Below, piece after piece: positions 41,149-51,467 of a DNA stretch of 64,000 nt; positions within the stretch are counted from its first letter, which is position 1; every line of letters starts with the position of its first letter. The DNA comes from Prionace glauca (Eukaryota; Chordata; Chondrichthyes; Carcharhiniformes; Carcharhinidae): positions 21,160,291 through 21,224,290 of the forward strand of contig CM075760.1 in the NCBI GenBank assembly GCA_037974335.1, in the 5' to 3' direction. The position numbers and the translations under genes are program-made. The notes under the pieces were generated by a model. That model searched no databases, was not told the DNA's origin, and was given only the letters and a program-made list of their open reading frames with translations.

Positions 41149-41570
41149 GAAATGGATTGAAATTTTGATCCTTACTGCTGTTGTAAGATTGAATGCAGGA
41201 GTGTGCGCAGTGTCGTTTTCGTCATGTGATTCTGCTGTGAAATGTGCGCCTTTTCCTCCAGTTCACTTACAGTATTACTTGTATCTGACTGTTTGAGCAC
41301 ACACTACTATCAGAAATTTCTGATGGTGAATAACCATATTTGTCTGCGCCCCTATAAACCCATTAAATTCTGTAGGAGACTGAACGAGATGCGAATAAAT
41401 GCTCGGTGTCAAAATCGAACTTTCCCGTCAGTGCACCTTATTTCACAGAAAGTATTTGAGGGCGAATTCAGAGAAATGATAACATGTCTTTAACATCGAG
41501 GTTCGGATAATGTGCCGCAACAAACTGAAACCAACAATATCCCTTCTCCGACATAAGCAAGCTTAACGAT

Positions 41571-41643
41571 TGTTTCTGCCCGGTTTCGAACCGGGGACCT
41601 TTCGCGTGTGAGGCGAATGTGATAACCACTACACTACAGAAAC
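41571..41643 (-). tRNA. tRNA-Val (anticodon CAC)
   Basis: The 73-nt minus-strand sequence is GTTTCTGTAGTGTAGTGG..., with anticodon loop CTCACAC (CAC) and T arm CCCCGGTTCGAAACCGGG, and perfect acceptor pairing with CAGAAAC. No T4 run is seen immediately downstream. Confidence 0.93.
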
Positions 41644-42063
41644 AACTGGAAAAATAACGGAGCAAATCAGCCTGTCTGTAATGTTCAACTGCGCTGTGTT
41701 GCTGCAGATTCCGATGGTCAGACTGAGAGCCCATGTCACTGAATTCAGGAAGATAACCGTTACTTTCAATCTGATTGTACATCTTATCCCCAACATCAAC
41801 ATTTAAAAGCGTTCGTCTCACAAATATCTAAAGGATCAATGATTTCTACCCAATCATTAATGCATCATTTTCACCTTTCTTCGAATAATCTCAGCATTTG
41901 TATCATCAGCCCTTTGTAACCTGTCGCTCCCTTTTTTCTTTGTTCTTTAAATGTGACATTTCTAATTCAGATACTAAAGAGGAAATCTCCCTGATACTGA
42001 TTCCGACAGAACTGGTGCAGACCGGGAAGTCACACACGATTGTTGTACAACAATAAATCTACA

Positions 42064-42135
42064 TTCCCTGACCGGGAATCGAACCCGGGCCGCGGCGGTG
42101 AGAGCGCCGAATCCTAACCACGAGACCACCAGGGA
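42064..42135 (-). tRNA. tRNA-Glu (anticodon CTC)
   Basis: 72 nt with TCCCTGGTGGTCTCGTGG 5' part, CGGCG-CTCTCAC-CGCCG anticodon arm, and CCCGGGTTCGATTCCCGG T arm. It is essentially identical to the vertebrate consensus. Confidence 0.95.
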
Positions 42136-42169
42136 AGCTGATGAACACTTTATAAAATATTAATTTATC

Positions 42170-42708
42170 CATGAGCCACCTGCCTTTTGTTTTATTTCTA
42201 CACAGGGAACACAATCTCAGGATAAGGCGCTAATGATTCAGGACTGAGATCAGGAGAAATTGCTTCACTCAAAGGCTGGTGAATCTTGGGAATTCTCGAC
42301 TCCGGAGGGTTCTGATGCTCCATCATTGAACACATTTCAGTTTGGGTTAGACTGATTTATGATCATTCCAGGAATGAATGGAAACAGGAATATGGAATTG
42401 GAACAAATACTCAGCCACAAGTTCATTTTTCATTTTTTTTATGTTTAAAGGTATAATTACACATATATATTATATATATATGATATATATATATATGTAA
42501 TGGTGTACAGATATATATACGTGTATATGTATATATAATGTTATATGTAATATGCTTGAAGTCAATCGTCATTAAATAATGTTGGTAATACCAGATAACA
42601 GTACAACCGGGAACAGTTCACACCTATTTTTTATTGGCACCCACGGACCCATTGCCAACAGGCAACTGTTTAACCGTGAATGCTGATGGTGAGGAAATAG
42701 TAAAATCC
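42170..42708. repeat. Segmental duplication arm B2 (inverted partner at 32690-33140)
   Basis: Aligns as the reverse complement of arm B1, including a CR1 3' remnant (42190-42410) and an AT microsatellite (42465-42545). Confidence 0.85.
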
Positions 42709-42727
42709 CGTCCCTGGGTGGTCTCGA
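42709..42727 (-). pseudogene. tRNA-Asn 3' fragment at a duplication breakpoint
   Basis: 'CGTCCCTGGGTGGTCTCGA' is the last 19 bases of tRNA-Asn on the minus strand. The rest of the gene is absent and the next sequence is unrelated. Confidence 0.8.
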
Positions 42728-43760
42728 TTTCTGAACGGACTAAGGAAAAAAATGAGCGCCAAGGAATGGAAAATCCAGCGAAAAAGAGACATGTGTCCAA
42801 TTATAATGAAATATTATTTGATAATGTCTGGATGATAAAATGGACAAATCTTTAAATCACAAAATGGTAAGTTTATACAATAATTAGCTGGTAATCGACA
42901 TGTTCAGTAACCGGAAGGTAAATATGAATGCAAGTATTAAATTCATTATCCTTTGGCCAGATTTCCCTGTGAATGTTACTGACAGAGATATTAATGCCAT
43001 TGCTCTACTGATTGTTCCCTTTCCATGGAAACAGGGAAATAAATTTTCCTCAAATATCTTCTCAAACCTGCTGCACTAACCTTGTGATTAAAATGATACA
43101 ACACCACCATCTGCTGGCGGCCTACAGAGACTGCAGGCGCTGGGGCTTGTGAGTCTGCGAACCGGTTACTGAAATATAAATATTGAACGATATTGTCCGA
43201 GATTGGAGTTTGTAAAAGGATCTCGGCTGGCGTATTCGCCCTTTTTATAACCAGGCACCGCAGATAAACCCTGTTCTTCATTTCCCATTGAGAGATAATG
43301 TCTGGAGATTGAAGTTGGGATTATTTGAAACTTCAAATTGTACATTCGATGCAGTTATCAGAGTTAATCAAATTCAGAATCTTAGTGGGTAAACATTGCT
43401 GCCCTCTGCAATTCGTTTGTCAGACATTTTCACGGTTTAGTCTTAAAAAAGGTACAAAGAATCAGACATTTACACACACACACACACACACACACACGGG
43501 AATTGGAGCCGACAGAGAAACAAGGGGGCATACACAGATTCAGGGACACATATAGATGCAGGGGCACACTAGATTCAGATACACCAAGATTCAGGCGCAG
43601 ACATGTAGAGATCCTGGTGACTCGAAAGATACAAGGGCACACACAATGTCTCGGCTTGTACACGACCAAACTCTCTCTCGTGGTTCCAAACTTTTCAATG
43701 AGTTGAAGCAGGCAACTGTTTTACCCGTGAATGCTGATAGTGAGAAAAATAACAAAAATC
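42728..43760. other. No gene; small CA array
   Basis: An (AC)12-type run lies at 43473-43498. 43709-43760 repeats the tRNA-Asn flank of arm B. No exon is seen. Confidence 0.5.
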
Positions 43761-43834
43761 CGTCCCTGGGTGGTCTCGAACCACCAACCTTTCGGTTAAC
43801 AGTTAAACGCGCTGACCCATTGCGCCACAGAGAC
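43761..43834 (-). tRNA. tRNA-Asn (anticodon GTT), weakened anticodon stem
   Basis: 74 nt on the minus strand with a complete acceptor (GTCTCTG/CAGGGAC) and intact A and B boxes. TTTTT follows. The anticodon stem is TTTAA against CCGAA, leaving two mismatches beside the loop CTGTTAA. It can be transcribed, but its charging and function are doubtful. Confidence 0.8.
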
Positions 43835-44263
43835 TGAGACAACAGCAGTTAAATATATTCTAAACGAGTGTGTCAATGACCACAATTCTATTTCTGAAAA
43901 CCTGTTCCAGAACTGCAGCATGACCGCACTGTTTACAATTCTATACAAGTCTCTTTAGTTCCGTTGATCCCGCAGCACTGCTGTAGTGTGTTTCTCCTAT
44001 GAACGGGCAGGTAAAATGAATCCATGTTTCTTATCACAGGCAGGAATTCAACGGGAGGGAAGGGAACGAACCACCAGTAGCCCAACGATCCAATACTTTC
44101 CACTCAATCATCAATAATAACGTTCACAACTGCACCTCCTTCCGAATATTGTGATCCATTTCCCTCGCGATTTGTTCCAATACTTAATATTTCCCTTGTT
44201 TTCTCCTAATTTTGGCAGGAGATTCGCGTCAATATACAGAGTGAACGGAGAAAGAAGAAGCTT
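43835..44263. other. No gene recognised
   Basis: Short unique spacer between two tRNA genes. Confidence 0.5.
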
Positions 44264-44334
44264 TGCATTGGCCGGGAATCGAACCCGGGCCTCCCGCGTG
44301 GCAGGCGAGAATTCTACCACTGAACCACCAATGC
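44264..44334 (-). tRNA. tRNA-Gly (anticodon GCC)
   Basis: The 71-nt minus-strand sequence GCATTGGTGGTTCAGTGG... has anticodon loop CTGCCAC and T arm CCCGGGTTCGATTCCCGG, with acceptor CCAATGC. It matches the vertebrate consensus. Confidence 0.95.
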
Positions 44335-44820
44335 GAACTGTTCTTGTTAGTCCTACCCCCACATGCTCTCTCTTCCTTCACACTCAGCAGCATTGTAATT
44401 TTCTGACTTTATCCTTTCGTTCCCCAAATGCCCACAAATGCTCTCACTCAAATCTCACACGCAACATCGCACAAGCCTCTCATGCTGTTCAATACCTTCC
44501 TTTCATTCACAACCACATCTCAAACTTTCAACCTTCCTCCAAAACACAAACACTCTGCAACAGTCCCCCTCTCACACAGCCTCATTCTCCCAAATAAGCC
44601 TCTGCTTTCATCACATCAGTCTAAACACACTTAAAACGTATTCAAATGATTTGCACACCGCCTCTTGCACTCAACCCATATCACTACAATACGCATCATG
44701 CCATTCTGCAAAAGCTTTAAGTTGCTACTTTTCTTCAAAGCTGGTACCCAGTGCGACACCAGGCCAAACCTCCACTTTCAACACTTGATAACACTTATAT
44801 AGGGTTACAAGTTAGCTCGG
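44335..44820. other. No gene recognised
   Basis: CA/CT-rich but not repetitive. Open frames here lack any family signal. Confidence 0.45.
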
Positions 44821-44821
44821 A

Positions 44822-44935
44822 ATGAGTTTAAAAAATAGGAGAGCTAGGAGGGGGCATGAGAAGTCCTTGGCAAGTCGGATAAAGGAAAACCCCAAAGCTT
44901 TTTACTCTTACGTTAAAAAATGCATTAAATCTTCA
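44822..44935 (+). repeat. CR1-like fragment
   Basis: Encodes 'RRARRGHEKSLASRIKENPK' and 'AFYSYVK', the segment between endonuclease and reverse transcriptase in CR1 ORF2. Confidence 0.75.
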
Positions 44936-44949
44936 CATATCGAGGCTAG

Positions 44950-45388
44950 TCTGCGATATCTGAAAGCGCTGAATCCTAACCACGAGACCCCCAGGATCCC
45001 ATCTGCCTGATTCTCCCAGACACTGGTTACAGGAATGTGCACAGCGCCAATTGTCCGCACTCACACACTCCTTCCTGTCTGTTAAGATTTGAAATTGTTT
45101 ATATTTTCACATTGGCTTCCAGTGTGATGAAAGCAGAGCTGTGATAAGCTGATGTTGTTCAGTGGATTTACTGCAGTAAGGTTTATGTCAGTTCGATGCA
45201 AACATTGGTGTTTGAATGTAGTCAGTTACAGTGAAATTTAATACGTTGGAAAGGAGCCTACTCGCTTTTACAAGAGGAACCAGCAAGGGCAATGTAAATC
45301 TGAATTGTGCAACGGGACTGATATTTCTCCCTGCTGTTCAAATTGGCACAAGTATTGATCCACGATTTTCAAGATTCACCCCGTGTTG
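44950..45388. repeat. Segmental duplication arm A2 (inverted partner at 8484-8945)
   Basis: See arm A1. A minus-strand tRNA-Glu relic ('gctgaatcctaaccacgaga' on plus) lies at 44960-45000 and corresponds to the one at 8883-8941. Confidence 0.85.
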
Positions 45389-45460
45389 GGTTCTGTGGTG
45401 TAATGGTGAGCACTCTGGACTCTGAATCCAGCGATCCGAGTTCAAATCTCGGCAGAACCT
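45389..45460 (+). tRNA. tRNA-Gln (anticodon CTG)
   Basis: 72 nt with GGTTCTG/CAGAACC acceptor, CTGGA-CTCTGAA-TCCAG anticodon arm and GAGTTCAAATC B box. TTTT at 45463-45466. Its flanks match the Gln genes at 33351 and 8413. Confidence 0.94.
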
Positions 45461-45730
45461 TGTTTTAATTTGCAAATACAGATGATGGATTGGCTGAAGG
45501 GTGTTTCGTTTAAATTTATCACCAAATCCAAATCGAAAGAAAAATTTGCCAGCCCGTTGAACTGCTGTTACTCAATTCAAGGGCAATTAGGATTGGTAGT
45601 AAATGAATAAAGACAATCTCAATAATGGACCTTTTCCTCACAAGTAAAAGCAAACTTTCTGACAGTTCATGTGCCTGAAACTTTCGAAACATCGAGCTAA
45701 TATGTAACAACTATCCTAATGATCACATGT

Positions 45731-45803
45731 GGGCCGGTGGCGCAATGGATAACGCGTCTGACTACGGATCAGAAGATTCCAGGTTCGACTCCTGGTTGGC
45801 TCA
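45731..45803 (+). tRNA. tRNA-Arg (anticodon ACG)
   Basis: 73 nt with GGGCCGG/TTGGCTC acceptor (three G-T pairs), TCTGA-CTACGGA-TCAGA anticodon arm, and CCAGGTTCGACTCCTGG T arm. Only a TTT follows. It is a close relative of 34247-34319. Confidence 0.9.
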
Positions 45804-46129
45804 GTACAAACCTTTAAAAGGTGTTCATAAATTCCTTGTTACTTTCGATGAAAAAGTATTTAATATCTTTATACTTATTCAGACAAATGTTTGCAAGCAT
45901 ATTTTCAGCTTCTCTGGAGAAAGTAATGTTAGGAAATTGCTAATGAACAGCAACCGACTATTTTACGTTATTTTTTTCGGGAAAAAAATCATTCAATAAG
46001 ATTAGGATGTTAAATAAATGCTAACCGCAAATACATTTTGGACAAAATTCAACATGTCTTTGAGAATTTACACAATTTTGTCATTTTTTTCATAAAATTC
46101 AGCATTTCTGATTTTGGAGAAAGCATTTC

Positions 46130-46460
46130 AAGCTGAGGTCAGAGCAAAGATAATATGAGTGTAACATCGAGATTCTGATAATACTCAGCACCAAACTGAA
46201 ATCATACAGACTTCCCTCACCCTAGCATGTTTCAGATGGTGATTAACTATGTTAGTCTGCACCTAAACCTATTAAATTGTCTTGTAGACTCGATGACTTG
46301 CTGATATGTGCAGGTGTCAAAATAGGAACGTTTCTTTCCTGGCAATGCATCAAACAATTTATCATTTCTGATTTGACACAAAGCATTTGAGGCTGAGGCC
46401 AGAGCGAAGATACTATGTAGGTAACATCGAGATTCAGATAATGTTCAGGAACAAAATGCC
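46130..46460. repeat. Duplicated tRNA-cluster spacer
   Basis: Two tandem copies of 'gctgaggtcagagc...gtaacatcgagattc.gataat' (46130-46215 and 46386-46450), with a third at 41455-41520. This is further sign of local duplication. Confidence 0.7.
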
Positions 46461-46464
46461 CCGG

Positions 46465-46770
46465 CCGATGAAGGCATGCTTTAAGGTGCGAGGGGCAAGG
46501 TTTAAAGGAGATGGACATGGCAGATTGTTTGCACAGAGGGTAGTGGGTTCCTGGAACTCGCTGCCGGGGAGAGATAGTAGAAGCGGATGCAGTTGTGACT
46601 TTTAAGTCAGCTGACAAGTACATGAATAGGATGGGAATAGAGGGATATGGTCCCGGAAGGATAGGGGGTTTTAGTTAAGTCGGGCAGCATGGTCAGTGAA
46701 GGTTTGAAGGGCCGAATGGCATGTTCCTGGGCTGTAATTTTCTCTGTTCTTTGTACTGCCATTTTTCTTA
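46465..46770 (+). repeat. CR1-like 3' end
   Basis: 'ttaaggtgcgaggggcaagg', 'tttgcacagagggtagtggg' and the tail 'gggccgaatggcatgttcctgggctgtaattttctctgttctttg' are a typical CR1 3' end. Confidence 0.8.
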
Positions 46771-47185
46771 ACCCAAAACTGACCTTCAGACCCTGTAGCT
46801 CTATATTTAACCCCTCCATCTCTGACATCTCTCCAGTCAGACAACCCTGTGAGATATCTGTACTGATGTTATTGTGGCATCATGAGCGTTCCACATACAA
46901 CATGAGTTCCATCTATAAATTCTCATCTTGAACATTTCCATTGAAATTTCAAGGCGAGCAGAGCTTTTTGAGCAGAATGGAGATTTTGAGCAGATTCCCA
47001 TCCCCTTTGATGTGGACAAGTTGTTTCTGATTTCCCTACAGAGGTTGTCTATTAAACATTGACTGAACACAGGGGGTGAATGTGAGAAGCTGAAGTTTCC
47101 AGTTGAAGAGGTTCCCAGTGTCTCTGAGCAGCTGAACTGGGGAAGCCTTTGGGCAGAGACTGTCCTGCTGCTATTTCCCTTCCTG

Positions 47186-47203
47186 GCCACCAGGGGTCGC
47201 TGT
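47186..47203 (+). promoter_or_regulatory. CTCF-like motif
   Basis: 'ggccaccaggggtcgctg' is close to the CTCF core CCACNAGGGGGCGC with one mismatch. It lies just upstream of the CpG-rich region. Confidence 0.5.
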
Positions 47204-47249
47204 AACACTCCCAGGCACTACACCAGCCAGTGTCACCTCTTGCCCACTC

Positions 47250-47530
47250 CGGCCCGGCCGCTGCTCATTGGCGGAACATCCGGGACCTGAAGAGAGGCGG
47301 GGCCAGCCGCCATATTCCCGTGACGTCACCGTCAGCCACTCCCCCAGCCGAGGAAAAAGCGACGGTTGAGAAATGTAGAAAGTGAGAGAAATTCCCACCC
47401 GGAAATCCCGCCCGGAGCGGAATTAAAATTAAATAAAATACATATTTTTATAAAGAGGCAGGTGGCGGAACCGCGCATGTGCGGTAGTATTTTCCCAGAG
47501 CGCACCGCGCGGGTGTGATTGAAAAACAGA
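47250..47530. promoter_or_regulatory. CpG-rich promoter-like region
   Basis: In order: an inverted CCAAT (cattggcgg, 47268), a GC box (gaggcggggcc, 47295), 'gccgccatattcc' (YY1-like), a perfect CRE palindrome gtgacgtcac (47320-47329), a TATA-like tttttataaag (47446-47454), and 'ccgcgcatgtgcgg' (NRF1-like, 47471). Such clustering is typical of housekeeping promoters. No linked coding exon was recognised on either side. Confidence 0.55.
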
Positions 47531-47705
47531 CGCAATAAAAACAGAAACGATTTTCCCGAATGGAGAAGGAACCGAAAGTCTGACGGGTGAGGATGTGAAT
47601 AATAATCATCAGAATTTAAAATATTAAAAGATTAACATGGAACTGCCTGGGCGCATGTGCGGGAGGGGATGTCAACCAGAGAGCAACGCGGGGGACGCCG
47701 TCTCC

Positions 47706-47997
47706 CCTGGCAACGCAAGATGGCGGCCAGCCGCCTTCCTTGGCAACGCAAGATGGACGCTGGCCGTCTCCCTTGGCAACGCAAGATGGACGCTGGCCGT
47801 CTCCGCTGGCAACGCAAGATGGCGGCTGGCCGTCTCAACTGGCAACGCAAGATGGCCGCGGGCCGCCTCCGCTGGCAACGCAAGATGGCGGCTGGCCGCC
47901 TGCCCTGGCAACGCAAGATGGCCGCTGGCCGTCTCCCTTGGCAACGCAAGATGGACGCTGGCCGTCTCCCTTGGCAACGCAAGATGGCTGCGGGCGA
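47706..47997. repeat. 33-bp minisatellite with YY1-like and RFX-half-like sites
   Basis: Nine units of 'ttggcaacgcaagatggcgg' plus 'ctggccgtctcc'. Each contains GGCAAC and CAAGATGG(C/A), the core of the YY1 motif AAGATGGCGGC. Because 33 is divisible by three, all six frames stay open, producing spurious 100-195 codon frames. A second NRF1-like site (gggcgcatgtgcggg) is at 47650. Confidence 0.9.
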
Positions 47998-48003
47998 TGG
48001 GTG

Positions 48004-48227
48004 TGATTGTGGCGCAGGCGCAGTGAGGTCTGCCTGCAGCCCATTGTCCAGGTTGCCCCCAGTGGATGTGGTGGGGAGGTGCAGCAGATGGAGCAACAAT
48101 CCCAGTTTCAATGGGGGGAGAGAAGCTGCAATGCTGCTCCCTGTTGTTCACTCCTCTCCCCAGTCTCAGCATTGCAGAGTGTTTAAACAAGAGGGTGCAA
48201 TGTCACAGCAGCACCCAGACCTGCAGT
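48004..48227. other. No gene recognised
   Basis: Downstream shoulder of the CpG-rich region, with 'ggcgcaggcgcag' (NRF1-like) at 48011. Confidence 0.4.
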
Positions 48228-48485
48228 TTAAGGTTATTTATTAGTGTCACTAATAAGTAGGCTGACATTAACACTGCAGTGAAGTTACTGTGAGAATTGC
48301 CCGAGTCTCCACATTCCTGTTGGGGTAACACTGAGGGGGAATTGAAGCCCGGCCCAATGCCCCCTAACCCAGCACGTCTTTCAGACTGGGGAAGGAAACC
48401 CACACAGACACGGGGACAAGGTGCAAATGACCCACAGGTCCCTGGCACAGTGAGGCTGCAGTGTTACCCACTGTCCCACCATGCT
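48228..48485 (-). repeat. tRNA-headed SINE
   Basis: The minus-strand tail (complement of 'ggttatttattagtgtcact') is at 48231 and the head is near 48440-48480. Same family as 54692-54985. Confidence 0.8.
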
Positions 48486-48664
48486 GACACTGGGGATAAT
48501 GTATTTGGGGGGAACACGGGGCAGGTGGGGGTATCACCAACTCAATTTGATGGGGGGGGGTGGAAACATCAGGAAAAATCATCTTTGTCTCAAAACATTC
48601 TTCCATTTTTCCTCTTGTTTCTTATTGAAAACCAGCTCACTCCTCCATCCCTCCCATCAATAGG

Positions 48665-49145
48665 GCTAACAGAACGCAGAGAAAAGGTTACAGCGCAGGA
48701 GAGGCCATTCAGCCCATCACATCTGCACCAGCTCGGGAAATAAAGACTAGCTGTCCATTCGAATCCCACCTTCCAGCAACCCAGCCCCTGAGCCTCCTTT
48801 TTACAGGACACAGAGTTTCAGCTACAGATCCGAGTGCCGAGGGGTTTCTATCTGAACCACCAGTTTAGGCAGCGCTTTGCAGGCATCCTCCACCCTCTGA
48901 GTGAGAAGCACCTTCCTTATGGCCCTTGTAATCCTCCTACCGATCACCTTCAATCTGTGTGAACCCCACTTCCTGTCTCTGTTTGGGGGGGAAACAGGCC
49001 TTTCCTGTCCATCCTGTCTTGCCCCCCTCAGAATGTCAGACACCTCAGTTCGGTCACCTCTCAGGAAAACAACCTTCGCCAATCCAATCCTTTCCTCACC
49101 GCTGCAATTTCCCCAGTCCTGGCAAAACATTTGTAAATCCAAATG
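48665..49145 (-). repeat. CR1-like 3' remnant
   Basis: The minus-strand frame 48822-49142 reads 'GNCSGEERIGLAKVVFLRGD', a decayed form of the 'YEERL..LGLFSLERRRLRG' block, and the tail is at 48690-48720. Confidence 0.7.
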
Positions 49146-49234
49146 GTTATCGAATCTGAGTAATCTTTAACATTGCCCCTTCGCCAACAGGGAACAATCA
49201 ACAGATGCACAAACAAGAGGCAGAGACTGAGCAA

Positions 49235-49560
49235 ATGTTGGGATATTTATTCAGAAAGCAATGAAATATTTATTGACATGTTCAGATAAATCTCAATGAT
49301 GGCCATTGACCAGGTCTACATTAAACAATGGTTCAGTCCCAGGTTAAAAATCATTGTAACAAAGTAGAAGTTTACCCTGAAATTGGACATTGCCGGAGAT
49401 TCCCCATATAACGGAGAGATCCAAACTCATACCACACCCTGATGTGGTAAAGGGGACACCAGGCTGAGCTCCAGACTGGGGATTAAAGAACACCGAGGTA
49501 TGTTTGATTCTGATGATACACCCTCTCCGAGCCGGGATTGAGGAATTCTTAGGCAGAGAG
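49235..49560 (-). other. Possible 3' end of an unidentified minus-strand transcript
   Basis: Two AATAAATATT-type poly(A) signals lie on the minus strand (complements at about 49243 and 49265). Upstream there is an open frame (49344-49598, 84 codons) ending in TAA. No family is recognised and the upstream half of the frame is SINE sequence, so coding status is doubtful. Confidence 0.3.
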
Positions 49561-49561
49561 A

Positions 49562-49785
49562 CAGAAAATGTCCTTCGGGTGCTCTGGTTTCCTCCCACAC
49601 TCCAAAGATGTGCAGGTTGGGTGCACTGTCCATGCGAAATTGCCCTTAGACTCCCAAGATGTATAGGTTAGGAGGGATTAGTGAGCAAATACATGGGGTT
49701 ACGGGGTAAGCCTGGATAAGGGTCGGTACAGATTTGAAAGGCGGAATGTCCTCCTTCTGCTTTGTAAGAATTCTATGAGTCAATG
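49562..49785 (+). repeat. SINE fragment
   Basis: 'gggtgctctggtttcctcccacactccaaagatgtgcag' and the downstream 'gaattctatgagtc' end are the 3' two thirds of the tRNA-headed SINE. Confidence 0.75.
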
Positions 49786-49787
49786 AA

Positions 49788-49890
49788 GTGAAACTCTCCA
49801 GACCAGGTAACATCATGGTAAATCTCCTCTGCCCCATTCCCAGTGTCACCCCATCCCTCCTATCCCGGGGATCCCAGAACTGCACCATTT
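49788..49890 (-). repeat. CR1-like fragment
   Basis: The complement encodes the 'QRRFTMMLPGLE' segment. Confidence 0.6.
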
Positions 49891-49892
49891 TT

Positions 49893-50560
49893 TCCAAGAA
49901 GTGACCAGATGTGTAGATGAGGGAGATGCTTTCGACGTAGTCTTCTCGGACTTCAGCAGGGCTTTTGACAAGGTCCCACACGGGAGACTAATAGGGAAGT
50001 TAAGATCCCATGGGATCCAAGGAAATGTGTCAAATTGGATCCAGAATTGGTTGAGTGGCAGGAAGCAGAGGGTGATGGTGATTTTCAGACTGGAAACTTG
50101 TATCCACAGGGTTCGATGTTGGGGCCCTTGTTGTTTGTGGTTTATTGAAATAACTTAGTCGTAAAATGCAGGAGGTTCATCAGTAAGTTTGCGGATGATA
50201 GGGGAATTGTTCGGATGGTAAATGGGAGGATAGCCTTAGATTACAGGGGGATAGAGACAGGCTGATCCGTGGCAAAAGGAATCCAATGGGGATCAGTGTG
50301 AGGTGATGCACTCGGGCAGGGCTAACAAGACAAGGGACTAGATGATGAACAGTAGGATCCCAGGAAGCTCCGAGGATCAGAGGGAGATCAGTGAGCATGT
50401 ATACCGGTCCCTTACGGTAACAGGACAGGTGGATAAAGTGGTTAAGAAGACACACGGTTCACTTCTTTATTAGCCGAGTGTTTAAGAGTGGGGAGGTTAT
50501 GCTGGAATGATATAAAATGTTGGTTAGGCATTAGGAAGGAGGAATGGGAGTGAGATGGAG
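49893..50560 (+). repeat. CR1-like reverse transcriptase remnant
   Basis: 49901-50158 encodes 'DAFDVVFSDFSRAFDKVPHG' and 'NWIQNWLSGRKQRVM'. Beyond it, decayed sequence for 'SKFADD' (50183) and 'VDKVVKKTHG' (50432) continues in CR1 order. Confidence 0.8.
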
Positions 50561-50653
50561 AGGTTGGATTTTTATTCATCCATGGGACTGGGCATCGCTG
50601 GCTGGCCCACCATTTATTGCCCATCTCTGGGTTCCCGAGGGCAGTTCAGAGTA

Positions 50654-50992
50654 CATAAGAACATAAGAACATAAGAAATAGGAGCAGGAGTAGGCCATCT
50701 GGCCCTTCGAGCCTGCCCCGCCATTCAATAAGATCATGGCTGATCTGTCGTGGCTCAGTTCCACATTCCGGCCCTCTCCCCATAACCCTTAATCCCCTCT
50801 CTTATCAAAAACCCATCAACCCGCTTCTTGAAAATATTTAGCGAGGCAGCCTCCACCACTTCAACGGGTAGAGAATTCCAGAGATTCACCATCCTTTGAG
50901 TAAAGAAGTTCCTCCTCAACTCCGTTCTAAAACGCCCCCCCTTTATCTTGAGGCTGTGCCCCCTAGTCCTACTGTCTTTACCTTGCCAATGT
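50654..50992 (-). repeat. Young CR1-type 3' end
   Basis: Starts with three CATAAGAA units (complement of TTCTTATG) and 'taggccatctggcccttcgag'. It continues to the 'FFTQRV' coding region and is well conserved. It lies inside the insertion that splits the SINE. Confidence 0.8.
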
Positions 50993-51467
50993 CATCCAGT
51001 TTAAATAAACTTCACCTTCAGCAGTTGCCAAAGAACTACCTAAACATTTTCCACTAAGACCAGCCATGTTTTTTAAAAAAATATTTTGGCCTCTCCCAGC
51101 AGATGACTTTGTTGTCCCTATCCCACCAGCAGCAAAGTCCCTAACAGATTTCATGGACCAGCTGGCATTTTTCTGTCCATCTTTTCACACAATAGATAGC
51201 ATAAATGGGAGAGAGATAAAAAAATAGAATGACTATTCTGGTATGAACAAGCCAGATTTCACATATATGGGACTATCTCCTGAATGCAACACCTCTAATG
51301 TATTTCCAAGCCATGTCACCTGTACATGGTGCCACTCTGGTCCCAGAACTGAAGTTATTTTTGTCTATGACATTTCCCATTTATAGCCCAGTTATAAACA
51401 TAAAAGCTTGTCAAATAATTCTTTACCTCAGTAGCCTCTGGATATGACAATTGTCAATCAGTAAACC
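50993..51467. other. Unclassified part of the insertion
   Basis: No recognisable gene or family. Confidence 0.4.

Noticed and set aside
43105-43121. CTCF-like 'caccatctgctggcggc'
   Set aside because: Too far from the consensus core and isolated; the site at 47186 is the only one with supporting context.
47632-48244. Several overlapping 100-195 codon frames on both strands
   Set aside because: All six frames are open only because the 33-bp repeat is a multiple of three.
49344-49633. Minus-strand frames of 68-84 codons before poly(A) signals
   Set aside because: The N-terminal part is SINE sequence and the rest has no recognisable motif; kept only as a possible transcript end.
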